Shown here piece by piece: positions 16,622 to 24,084 of a stretch of DNA of 51,206 nt (position 1 is its first letter; every line of letters begins with the position of its first letter). The DNA is from JABDPF01 sp036351055 (lineage in GTDB: Bacteria > Pseudomonadota > Gammaproteobacteria > Xanthomonadales > SZUA-36). Below the pieces are notes generated by a model that was not told the origin of the DNA, made no database searches, and was given only the letters and a program-made list of their open reading frames with translations. The stretch is from assembly GCA_036351055.1 (NCBI GenBank), contig JAZBOH010000035.1, positions 1 through 51,206 on the forward strand, read 5' to 3'. A program made the translations under genes and the position numbers.

Positions 16622-17902
16622 TTACCGGGTTTCCAGTTGTTCGTAAATCGCCTTGCGGATCGCCTCGTCCCTGCCGTGCCCCTGTTCGGGCACCTGCACG
16701 ATCTGCGACATGATGATGCCGACAAATTCCCGTTCCGGGTCTATCCAGAAGTGGGTGCCTTCGTAACCGCCACCGATCCACAACGGGGCGGGACCCATCT
16801 CACCATCGCCAAGCTTGCCGTTGCTGACCCACAGGTTGTAGCCATTGTGTCCCCACGGGCTGTCAAGATCCGTGTGCGGAGCCGCTATTTCTTCAACCGT
16901 ACTTTCTTCAAGGAAACGGTATCCATTGAGTTCGCCACGGCGCAGGAGCATGCGTGCAAAATCGGCATAGCCGTCCGCCGTTGCCACCATGCCTTCCCCG
17001 CCCAGGTATAACTCGCTATCGGGTTCATAGGGCGGGAAACGGGAACCAAACTCCTCCATTTCATCCGCCAAGGCCTGGTGCAGAACGCCGCCTTTTCCAG
17101 AGATCCTGGGCGGCAGTTGTTCTCCCGCCGGCAAGCCATACTGAAGACCTTTTATCCCCATCGGTCCGGTCACCCGGTCAATGACCAGTTGCTTGAGGCT
17201 CTTGCCCGTCGCCCGCTCTGCCACCAGGCCCAGAACGGCGGTCCCGGTGCCGTAATAACTCGTTGTCCCCGGCTGGTTGATCAAGGGCAGGCTGGCCAAC
17301 CGCGTGACCAGGTCATCGCTGTTGTCTGCCGCTGGCAAATCAACGTCGGAAAAAAGCAAATCCAGGCACTCGATACCGGTCCATTCATAGTAGAACCCAG
17401 CCCGGTGATTGAGCAGATCCAAAACCGTCATCTGGTATTTCGCGGGCACTGTTTTCAATGGACAGGCAGATTTTTTGTCTGCCAGTAAACTGAGGTCTTC
17501 CCCGTTGGCCGAAACCGCCACTTCCAACCCGGCAAACTCGGGGATGTACTTGACAACCGGGTCGCTCAGCTTCAACACACCATCCTCGACCAGGTCCATC
17601 AGCACCGAAATCGTGACGATCTTCGACATGGACCAGATTCGCATCCAGGAAGAACCGTCAACCTGCTGCCCGTTCAGAAGCTTGTCGTTGACCGCAGCGT
17701 GCTCGTAAAAAACCCTGCCGTCCTGGTCTTCCAGGCGAACGTAAACGAATGGGAAAGCACCTTCCTCCACGTAGCCGTCAATGACCGCGTCAACGGCTTG
17801 CGGAACGGCAAGACCCAGGTGTGCATCGTCGCTGGCATGCAGTCCGGCAATCCCGGTGAAGAGACAGACCAGCGAGGCGATCAGGAACCGGATTCGAGGC
17901 AT
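16622..17902 (-). CDS. Serine hydrolase of the beta-lactamase (class C/EstB) family
   Basis: A 426-residue exported protein. The ATG at 17902 starts a signal peptide (MPRIRFLIASLVCLFTGIAG) and is preferred to upstream in-frame extensions. The SxxK nucleophile is in WSMSKIVT, and a YYGTG block stands where the Tyr motif of class C-like hydrolases lies. Such proteins are usually esterases or D-amino-acid peptidases rather than resistance enzymes. It is convergent with imuB (7 bases apart) and divergent from the isoprenylcysteine methyltransferase-like gene. The substrate is unknown. Confidence 0.85.
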   Translation of the reverse strand: MPRIRFLIASLVCLFTGIAGLHASDDAHLGLAVPQAVDAVIDGYVEEGAFPFVYVRLEDQDGRVFYEHAAVNDKLLNGQQVDGSSWMRIWSMSKIVTISVLMDLVEDGVLKLSDPVVKYIPEFAGLEVAVSANGEDLSLLADKKSACPLKTVPAKYQMTVLDLLNHRAGFYYEWTGIECLDLLFSDVDLPAADNSDDLVTRLASLPLINQPGTTSYYGTGTAVLGLVAERATGKSLKQLVIDRVTGPMGIKGLQYGLPAGEQLPPRISGKGGVLHQALADEMEEFGSRFPPYEPDSELYLGGEGMVATADGYADFARMLLRRGELNGYRFLEESTVEEIAAPHTDLDSPWGHNGYNLWVSNGKLGDGEMGPAPLWIGGGYEGTHFWIDPEREFVGIIMSQIVQVPEQGHGRDEAIRKAIYEQLETR

Positions 17903-18006
17903 TTTTACTTCCTGTTTTTGTGTGGCGGGATTTAGCTGATGATAAAGTTGCGGGCAAACCGTTACAACAAACTGCCGTGCAGACGGGATGAAATAAAAGG
18001 CCGCAA

Positions 18007-18468
18007 ATGTCAAAACTTGAACTCCGCATCCCACCGGTCGGCATTTCCCTGCTGTTTGCCGCGGCCATGTGGCTGGTTTCCGCCTTCACACCAGCCTACT
18101 CGTTCGACCCCGCATTCCGGCTTGTGGTCATCGCCCTGTTGATGGCTGCCGCCGCTGTGTTTGGCCTCGGCGGAATTCTTTCCTTCAAAAGGGCTGGAAC
18201 AACCGTCAACCCGCTGGACCCGGAAAAAAGCGCTTCGCTGGTCAGCAGCGGCGTCTATCGCTTTTCGCGCAACCCGATGTACCTGGCATTGCTGCTCGTG
18301 CTGCTGGCGCTGGGCGTCTTTCTCGCCAATGTCAACGCGTTGGTCATCGCCGCCTTGTTTGTACCGTATATGAACCGCTTCCAGATTGGCCCCGAAGAGC
18401 GCGCCATGGAAAAACTGTTCGAACCCCAATTCCAGGAATATTGCGCTTCGGTCCGCCGCTGGATTTAG
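18007..18468 (+). CDS. Isoprenylcysteine carboxyl methyltransferase (ICMT/PEMT) family membrane protein
   Basis: A 153-residue integral membrane protein with four hydrophobic segments (about 10-28, 38-57, 92-108, 110-125). The SAM-binding signature of ICMT/PEMT-type enzymes is present: GVYRFSRNPMYLALLL followed near the C-terminus by EERAMEKLFEPQFQEYC. Bacterial members methylate lipids or small molecules; the substrate cannot be assigned. It stands alone, ahead of modABC by 65 bases. Confidence 0.85.
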   Translation: MSKLELRIPPVGISLLFAAAMWLVSAFTPAYSFDPAFRLVVIALLMAAAAVFGLGGILSFKRAGTTVNPLDPEKSASLVSSGVYRFSRNPMYLALLLVLLALGVFLANVNALVIAALFVPYMNRFQIGPEERAMEKLFEPQFQEYCASVRRWI

Positions 18469-18533
18469 CCCGACAAAACCTCCAACAAGCAATACAGCAT
18501 GCAGGCTGGCGGTGATATAAAATCGGGTCTCAG

Positions 18534-19292
18534 ATGAAACCGTCCTTTTCAAGCCTGATCGCCGCCCTGTTGCTGCTCCTGTCGCCGGAAACGTCACCCT
18601 GTGGAGAAGTTCGCGTGGCCGCGGCCTCCAATTTCAGGGACGCGCTCGAGGAACTCAGCGTCGAGTTCGAAGAACAGTCCGCCCACGACGTGGTACTGAT
18701 TTTCGGCGCGACCGGAAAACACTATGCACAGGTCGTGCACGGCGCGCCGTTCGATGTCTTTTTCGCAGCCGACACGGCGCGCCCCGAACGGCTGGAAAAA
18801 GAAGGCCTGGCCGTTTCCGGATCACGCTTTACCTATGCCATCGGCCGCCTGGCGCTGTGGAGCACGAACGCGGACCTGGTCGACCCCGAGGGCCTGGCGA
18901 TCGGCCAGGGTGAATACCGCCACCTGGCGATTGCCAACCCGGAGCTTGCGCCCTATGGCCGGGCAGCAAAAGAGACCCTGCAGTCACTCGGCCTGTGGGA
19001 CACGGTCTCCAATCACCTGGTCACCGGTGAGAATATCGGCCAGACCTTCCAGTTTGTCGCCAGCGGAAACGCAGAACTGGGACTGGTTGCCTGGTCACAA
19101 CTCCAGGGTGGCGGCGCCGGACTGGGCGGTTCGCGGTGGCTGGTGCCGGATACGCTGCACCGGCCCATTGAGCAGCAGGCGGTCCTGTTGAAGCCGGGTG
19201 ATGCAGCCGAATCCTTCCTGGCTTTTTTGCGCAGCGCGAAAGCAGTCGAAATCATCCGCGCCCACGGTTATGGTGTGCCCGATGATCTCTGA
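18534..19292 (+). CDS. modA: Molybdate ABC transporter, periplasmic binding protein
   Basis: A 252-residue ModA. A signal peptide covers about residues 1-24. The mature start EVRVAAASNFRDALEEL carries the Ser that contacts molybdate, and the second-domain blocks IANPELAPYGRAAKE and GENIGQTFQFVASGNAELG are typical. It captures molybdate (or tungstate) in the periplasm for ModB/ModC. The stop overlaps modB by 11 bases, and modB overlaps modC by 4, so modABC is one tightly coupled operon. I found no clear ModE operator upstream, and no molybdoenzyme gene is nearby. Confidence 0.93.
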   Translation: MKPSFSSLIAALLLLLSPETSPCGEVRVAAASNFRDALEELSVEFEEQSAHDVVLIFGATGKHYAQVVHGAPFDVFFAADTARPERLEKEGLAVSGSRFTYAIGRLALWSTNADLVDPEGLAIGQGEYRHLAIANPELAPYGRAAKETLQSLGLWDTVSNHLVTGENIGQTFQFVASGNAELGLVAWSQLQGGGAGLGGSRWLVPDTLHRPIEQQAVLLKPGDAAESFLAFLRSAKAVEIIRAHGYGVPDDL

Positions 19293-19962
19293 AGCCGATC
19301 TTGCCGCGCTGGTCATTACGCTGAAACTGGCACTGACCAGCACACTGGTGCTGTTGCTGCTGGGCACGCCGCTGGCCTGGTGGCTCGCGCGTACGCAATG
19401 GCGTTTCAAATTCATACCCGAAGCCATCGTTGCCCTGCCGCTGGTTCTGCCGCCTACCGTACTGGGCTTCTATCTGCTTTTATTGCTCGGCCCACATGGT
19501 GCCGTTGGCGGCTTGATGCAGTCCCTCGGCGGCGAACCGCTGGCTTTTACTTTTGCCGGACTGGTGGTGGGCTCCGTGATCTACTCCATGCCTTTTGTGG
19601 TGCAACCCCTGCAGGATGCATTCACATCCGTGGGGCGGCGTCCGCTGGAAGTCGCCGCAACCTTGCGCGCCTCGCCGATCGACCGCTTTTTCACCGTGGC
19701 CGTGCCGTTGGCGCGCCCGGGTTTCCTCACCGCGACGGTGCTGGGTTTTGCCCATACGCTGGGCGAGTTTGGCGTGGTGTTGATGATCGGCGGCAATATT
19801 CCGGGGGAAACCCGGGTCGCGTCGATCGCCATTTACGACCACGTCGAAGGCCTGAACTATATCCAGGCGCACTGGCTGTCGGCCGTTTTGCTGGTCCTGT
19901 CGTTTGCCTTGCTGGTCATGGTCTACGGCCTGAACCGGCGTTTCCGGGTTGTGCGCTTGTGA
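19282..19962 (+). CDS. modB: Molybdate ABC transporter permease
   Basis: A 226-residue inner-membrane permease with about five membrane helices. The cytoplasmic EAA loop that docks on ModC is visible as EVAATLRASPIDRFFTVAVP and is followed by LGEFGVVLMIGGNIPGETR. The ATG at 19282 (ISEADLAALVITLKL) gives the family N-terminus and overlaps modA by 11 bases. Longer in-frame starts upstream lie inside modA and are unlikely. Confidence 0.93.
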   Translation: MISEADLAALVITLKLALTSTLVLLLLGTPLAWWLARTQWRFKFIPEAIVALPLVLPPTVLGFYLLLLLGPHGAVGGLMQSLGGEPLAFTFAGLVVGSVIYSMPFVVQPLQDAFTSVGRRPLEVAATLRASPIDRFFTVAVPLARPGFLTATVLGFAHTLGEFGVVLMIGGNIPGETRVASIAIYDHVEGLNYIQAHWLSAVLLVLSFALLVMVYGLNRRFRVVRL

Positions 19963-21026
19963 GCATCCGGGCCCGTTTCAATATCCAGCAAGAGGACTTC
20001 AGGCTCGATGTCGACCTGGACCTGCCCGGCAGCGGCGTCACCTCCCTGTTTGGGCCATCGGGCTGCGGCAAAACCTCCCTGCTGCGAGCCATGGCCGGGC
20101 TGGACCATCACCACGGCGGTTTCCTGCAGGTGGAAGAGCAGACCTGGCAGGATGCGGAAACATTCTTGCCACCACACCGCCGGCCGCTGGCGTATGTATT
20201 CCAGGAACCCAGCCTGTTCGAGCACCTGGATGTCAGGCGCAATATCGCCTATGGCACAAAACGCATTCCCGCTGCCGAACAGAAAGTATCCATGCAGCAG
20301 GCCATCGAACTGCTGGACGTCGGAAGACTGCTGGACCGCAAACCGGCATCACTTTCCGGCGGCGAGCGCCAGCGTGTCGCCATCGCACGCGCCCTGGCCG
20401 TCAGTCCCAGGTTGTTGCTGATGGACGAACCGCTGGCCGCGGTGGATGTCAGCCGTAAACAGGAAATCCTGCCCTATATCGAGTCGCTGCACCGCGAACT
20501 GGAGATTCCGGTCATCCATGTCAGTCACCTGCCCGAGGAGGTCGCCCAGTTTGCCGATTTCGTGGTTCTGATCGGTGACGGCGGCGTGCTCGCCAGCGGC
20601 GATGTGAACGAGGTATTCACGCGGCTGGACCTGCCGCCGGCGCATGACAGCGACGCCTCCTCGCTGGTCGAAGCACGGGTCTGCGGCCACGATATGGATT
20701 ATCACCTGACACAACTGGCCTTTCCCGGCGGTGAACTGCTGGTTGCCCTGAAGTCCCTTCCCGAGGGAAGGAAGGTACGCCTCAGGGTCGCCGCCCGTGA
20801 TGTCAGTCTCACCCTGCAGCGGCAGTCCGGCACCAGCATCCTCAACATCCTGGAAACGACGGTCGACGAGATCCGTGCCGAGAACCATGCAAAAGTGCTG
20901 GTCCGGCTGATGGCAGGCCCCACCCCGCTGCTGGCCAGCATCACCCGCAAGTCGGCCCACGAACTGCAACTGGAGCCCGGTAAAACCGTGTTTGCCCAGG
21001 TCAAGAGCGTCGCCCTTCTATCCTGA
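19959..21026 (+). CDS. modC: Molybdate ABC transporter ATP-binding protein
   Basis: A 355-residue ModC. It begins with GTG at 19959, overlapping the modB stop by 4 bases. Walker A is GPSGCGKTS (about residues 31-39), the ABC signature is LSGGERQRVAIARALA, and Walker B is LLLMDEPLAAVD. The D-loop has Val where Leu is commoner. A C-terminal Mop/TOBE domain (about 290-355), including GTSILNILETTV, should bind oxyanion. It powers molybdate import through ModB. Confidence 0.93.
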   Translation: MSIRARFNIQQEDFRLDVDLDLPGSGVTSLFGPSGCGKTSLLRAMAGLDHHHGGFLQVEEQTWQDAETFLPPHRRPLAYVFQEPSLFEHLDVRRNIAYGTKRIPAAEQKVSMQQAIELLDVGRLLDRKPASLSGGERQRVAIARALAVSPRLLLMDEPLAAVDVSRKQEILPYIESLHRELEIPVIHVSHLPEEVAQFADFVVLIGDGGVLASGDVNEVFTRLDLPPAHDSDASSLVEARVCGHDMDYHLTQLAFPGGELLVALKSLPEGRKVRLRVAARDVSLTLQRQSGTSILNILETTVDEIRAENHAKVLVRLMAGPTPLLASITRKSAHELQLEPGKTVFAQVKSVALLS

Positions 21027-21072
21027 ATCATTTTGCCGTGATTTGTGGTGGCTTAACCACTATCATTAGCTT

Positions 21073-21333
21073 ATGACAGACAAGAACCTGAACGAACTGC
21101 TGAGCGAACTGAACCAGGCACTGGAGAAGATCGACGAGATCGATCCCGAAACCCGCGCACTGGTGAAGGACCTGGACGAGGACATCAACCGCCTGCTTGA
21201 GTCTGGCGAGGACGACCTGGAAAGCGTCGCGGACCGGGCCCGGTCCATCGAAACCCACTTTGCACTCGAGCACCCGGTTGCCGAGCGCTTTCTCCGTGAA
21301 ATCATCGATGCCCTTGCCAAGGTCGGTATTTAG
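21073..21333 (+). CDS. DUF4404 family protein
   Basis: An 86-residue acidic, all-helical protein. LNELLSELNQALEKIDEIDP and HFALEHPVAERFLREIIDALA are the family blocks of DUF4404. No function is known and no signal or membrane segment is present. The last 26 bases overlap the lipase-like gene that starts at 21308, which suggests translational coupling. It is separated from modC by 46 bases. Confidence 0.8.
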   Translation: MTDKNLNELLSELNQALEKIDEIDPETRALVKDLDEDINRLLESGEDDLESVADRARSIETHFALEHPVAERFLREIIDALAKVGI

Positions 21334-22027
21334 CCTCTTCCTGGTTTTTCTCCTGCTACTGCCGGCCGGGCCTCTCCTGGCCAGCGAATGCGTGGTTCTC
21401 CTGCATGGCTTGTGGCGCAGCGATGCGTCCATGAACAAGATGGAAAAGGCCGTCACGAAGGCCGGCTACGAAGTCCGTAACGTGGGCTACGATTCCACTG
21501 AAAAAACCGTCGAGGAACTGGCGGCCGAAACCATTCCCCCGGCCATTGAATCCTGCGGCAATGCCGAAAAAATCCATTTCGTGACGCACTCCATGGGCGG
21601 CATCCTGATCCGCCAATACCTGGAACACGACGATATTGAACCCCTGGGCCGGGTCGTGATGCTGGGCCCGCCCAACCAGGGCAGCGAGGTTATCGACAGT
21701 TACGAGAATTTCCCCGGTTTCAAATTTTTCGCCGGGCCCGCCGGCCTGCAACTGGGGACCGGTGAAGCCAGCATTCCCCGCTCGCTGGGGCCCGTCACCT
21801 TCGACGTCGGCGTCATCGCGGGCACACAGACCATCAACCCCATCCTTTCCGGAATCCTGCCGGACCGGGACGATGGCAAGGTGACGGTTGAATCGACCCG
21901 TGTAGAGGGCATGAATGACCACGTCGAAATGCCGGTCACCCATGTATTCATGATGCGCAACAAAGACGTTTTTGCGCAGATCCTGTATTACCTGGAGCAC
22001 GGGCAATTTGATCACGAGGTAAACTAG
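21308..22027 (+). CDS. Exported alpha/beta hydrolase (lipase-like)
   Basis: A 239-residue protein. The ATG at 21308 begins a signal peptide (FSLFLVFLLLLPAGPLLA) and overlaps the preceding gene. The oxyanion region is VVLLHGLWRS, the nucleophile elbow is THSMGG (Ser about residue 94), and the final acid/histidine are likely in the C-terminal third (DHVEMPVTHVFMM). This is the PGAP1/LipB-like lipase fold found with substrate unknown. The stop codon TAG (22025-22027) shares its last G with the first base of the inverted-repeat element that follows. Confidence 0.82.
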   Translation: MPLPRSVFSLFLVFLLLLPAGPLLASECVVLLHGLWRSDASMNKMEKAVTKAGYEVRNVGYDSTEKTVEELAAETIPPAIESCGNAEKIHFVTHSMGGILIRQYLEHDDIEPLGRVVMLGPPNQGSEVIDSYENFPGFKFFAGPAGLQLGTGEASIPRSLGPVTFDVGVIAGTQTINPILSGILPDRDDGKVTVESTRVEGMNDHVEMPVTHVFMMRNKDVFAQILYYLEHGQFDHEVN

Positions 22028-22293
22028 GGCCTGTGAACATTGACTGAAATGGCGTCGTTGCTGCCCCAAATGGGGCCAGGCAAGGCGCGAAGAGAGAAGT
22101 TTGGTAAATCCAAATGAGCGATAAGCAACACCGCATGGCCCCATTTGGGGCGCAACCCGAAGGGACGGAGCCATTTTCCCGCAGCTCTGCGTTATACCTC
22201 GTTTATTTAGCGATGCCAAACCGCACTCGGCAAGCCTTGATCTGCGAAAAAATGGCTTCCGGCGACGCCCTTTCAATCAGTGTTCACAGGCCC
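22027..22293. mobile_element. MITE-like non-coding element with 31-bp terminal inverted repeats
   Basis: The 267-base segment begins GGGCCTGTGAACATTGACTG and ends with the near-exact reverse complement. The two 31-base ends differ at three positions. Inside, CCCCAAATGGGGCC and GGCCCCATTTGGGGC form further palindromes. It has no ORF of note and no transposase, so it would be mobilised in trans. No clear target duplication is seen. It starts within the stop codon of the hydrolase and ends six bases before the GTG start of the DUF502 gene. Confidence 0.8.
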
Positions 22294-22298
22294 AGCCT

Positions 22299-22922
22299 GT
22301 GAATTCCCTCGGCAAACTGTTCTTGCAAGGCCTGGCGGTCATCATCCCGGTCACCCTGACCCTGTCGATCCTGTGGTGGATGGCGCGCGGCGCCGAACGA
22401 TTTTTGGGCGGGCTGCTGATCCTGGTCCTGCCGGAAGGCTGGTACCTGCCCGGGCTTGGCGTGGTTTCGGCCATCGCCATCACCATACTGATCGGCCTGC
22501 TGACCCATATCCTGCTGTTCCAAAAGCTGTTTGCGATTCCGGATGCGATTTTCAAACGGCTGCCCCTGGTGAAAACCATCTACTCGGCCTTCAAGGACTT
22601 TGTCGATTACCTGAGCCCGGACAGCAAGGTCGGCATGAGCAAGGTGGTGATGATCAGGCTGCCCGGCCAGGAATACCAGATGATCGGCTTCGTTACCCGC
22701 GAGGATTTCAGCCGTCTGCCGCTCGAACTTTCCGTTGAAGAGCCGATCGCCGTCTACCTGCCGATGAGTTACATGGTCGGTGGCTACACCCTGTTTTTAC
22801 CCCGTTCCTGCCTGACGCCCGTTGATATGTCATTTGAAGACGGTATGAAACTCGTACTGACCGGCGCGGTCTCACGCGATACCGACCACGCAAAAACACG
22901 GGAAATGGACCAAGAGGTTTGA
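22299..22922 (+). CDS. DUF502 domain-containing membrane protein
   Basis: A 207-residue protein with two N-terminal membrane helices (about 10-28 and 50-72) separated by a short loop, then a cytoplasmic DUF502 domain. IPVTLTLSILWWM, KLFAIPDAIFKRLPLVKTIY and LPMSYMVGGYTLFLPRS are family hallmarks. The start is GTG at 22299, immediately after a MITE-like element; AGG at 22288-22290 within that element is the only ribosome-site candidate. The function is unknown. A lipoprotein gene follows after one base. Confidence 0.87.
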   Translation: MNSLGKLFLQGLAVIIPVTLTLSILWWMARGAERFLGGLLILVLPEGWYLPGLGVVSAIAITILIGLLTHILLFQKLFAIPDAIFKRLPLVKTIYSAFKDFVDYLSPDSKVGMSKVVMIRLPGQEYQMIGFVTREDFSRLPLELSVEEPIAVYLPMSYMVGGYTLFLPRSCLTPVDMSFEDGMKLVLTGAVSRDTDHAKTREMDQEV

Positions 22923-22923
22923 A

Positions 22924-24012
22924 ATGAAACATGGATATTGGATTCTCGCAGCGCTGCTTGGCACCCTGCTCACCGCCTGTGGCCCCAGGGAAAGTGAACC
23001 GGTGATGGGTAAAATCACCGGCACCCTGACCTACCGCGAACGCATGGCGCTGTCGCCGGAAGCATCGGCGACGGTCACGCTGGAGGATGTCTCCCTGGCG
23101 GATGCCCCGGCAAAAATCATCGCCGAGGTCACGCTGGAGAACCCCGGACAGGTACCCATTCCCTTTGAACTGGAATACGACACCGGCATCATCGACGAGC
23201 GTATGAGCTATTCCATCCGTGCCCAGATTTTTGAAAACGACGAGCTGATATTCACCAGTGATACGCACACACCCGTTCTGACCCGTGACGCCGGCAACGA
23301 GGCCGAAGTGAATATGGTACGGATCCGGCAACCAACCGTCAGCCCGACCACGGAAACCGTGCCGGTCACAACCAGGCCCCGGGGCGCAAAGTTGGCCGGC
23401 ATGTTCACATATATGGCGGACGCCGCCCTGTTTGAGGATTGCCGCAACAACAAGGTGTACCCGGTTTCGATGGAAGGTGCTTATATAGAACTGGAAAGGG
23501 CGTATTTAAATTCCGGAATTGGAGGTGGCAATCCCTTGATGGTCCAGGTCGAAGGCCGCTTTCTGGAACGTCCTGCCATGGAAGGAAATATGAATGAAGT
23601 CAAATTGATAGTGGACTCTTTTACAGCGATACTTCCGGAACAGTCCTGTGTTCCAGCGGTTGATGAAGCGCTCATAAACACCTATTGGAAACTGCTCGAA
23701 ATCGACGGAAAACCGGTAAAAACACCGACAGGGCAGAAAGAAGCGCACATGATCCTGGCAACAGCTGAATCAAGAGTTCATGGCAATGCAGGCTGCAATA
23801 ACTTCTTTGGCAGCTACGAAGTGGATGGCGAGTCCCTCACCTTCGGACAGACCGGTGCAACCATGATGTCCTGCCCTGGTGGCATGGACACCGAGCAGGC
23901 CTTCCTGGCCGTGCTTGGCGAGACCGATCGCTACAGCATCAGTGGATTGATGCTGCAGTTATACAAGGGCGAAGAACCGTTGGCCAAATTCGAGGCCGTC
24001 CACCTGCCCTAG
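22924..24012 (+). CDS. Three-domain lipoprotein: YbaY-like, NlpE C-terminal-like and META/HslJ domains
   Basis: A 362-residue lipoprotein with lipobox LTAC (Cys19). Residues 28-140 resemble the YbaY/type III secretion pilotin-like domain (GTLTYRERMALSPEASATV, VPIPFELEYD). Residues 155-240 resemble the C-terminal part of NlpE-like proteins (GMFTYMADAALFEDC, VEGRF). Residues 255-360 are a META (HslJ) domain with NAGCNNFFGSYEVDG and MMSCPGG. It probably works at the outer membrane in envelope stress or homeostasis, but no partner is visible. The middle part is more AT-rich than the ends. A hairpin with a T-run follows the stop. Confidence 0.75.
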   Translation: MKHGYWILAALLGTLLTACGPRESEPVMGKITGTLTYRERMALSPEASATVTLEDVSLADAPAKIIAEVTLENPGQVPIPFELEYDTGIIDERMSYSIRAQIFENDELIFTSDTHTPVLTRDAGNEAEVNMVRIRQPTVSPTTETVPVTTRPRGAKLAGMFTYMADAALFEDCRNNKVYPVSMEGAYIELERAYLNSGIGGGNPLMVQVEGRFLERPAMEGNMNEVKLIVDSFTAILPEQSCVPAVDEALINTYWKLLEIDGKPVKTPTGQKEAHMILATAESRVHGNAGCNNFFGSYEVDGESLTFGQTGATMMSCPGGMDTEQAFLAVLGETDRYSISGLMLQLYKGEEPLAKFEAVHLP

Positions 24013-24020
24013 CCCCCCTG

Positions 24021-24064
24021 CAGGAGCGACGTGAGTCACGACTCACGTCGCTCCTGTGCTTTTT
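24021..24064 (+). terminator. Perfect 16-bp hairpin with T-run between the lipoprotein gene and dnaE2
   Basis: CAGGAGCGACGTGAGT (24021-24036), four loop bases and the exact complement (24041-24056) are followed by TTTTT at 24060-24064. It fits an intrinsic terminator for the lipoprotein gene and insulates dnaE2. The stem contains AGGAGCGACGT, the same as the diverged REP after lexA, so it probably derives from a REP pair. Confidence 0.75.
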
Positions 24065-24067
24065 ATA

Positions 24068-24083
24068 CTGTATATTTATACAG
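24068..24083. promoter_or_regulatory. LexA (SOS) box at the dnaE2 start
   Basis: CTGTATATTTATACAG is a perfect CTG-N10-CAG LexA box, extended by flanking TA on both sides into a 20-base palindrome. One base separates it from the dnaE2 ATG at 24085. Candidate -10 hexamers TATACT (24064-24069) or TATATT (24071-24076) overlap it; no good -35 is seen. The transcript would begin almost at the start codon, with essentially no leader. Confidence 0.92.
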
Positions 24084-24084
24084 T

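Noticed and set aside
16622..17902. Beta-lactamase resistance gene
   Set aside because: The SxxK-containing serine hydrolase lacks the clear class C KTG and YxN pattern and is better seen as an esterase or peptidase relative.
18469..18533. ModE operator before modA
   Set aside because: The gap is only 65 bases and I found no ModE-like inverted ATATA pattern in it.
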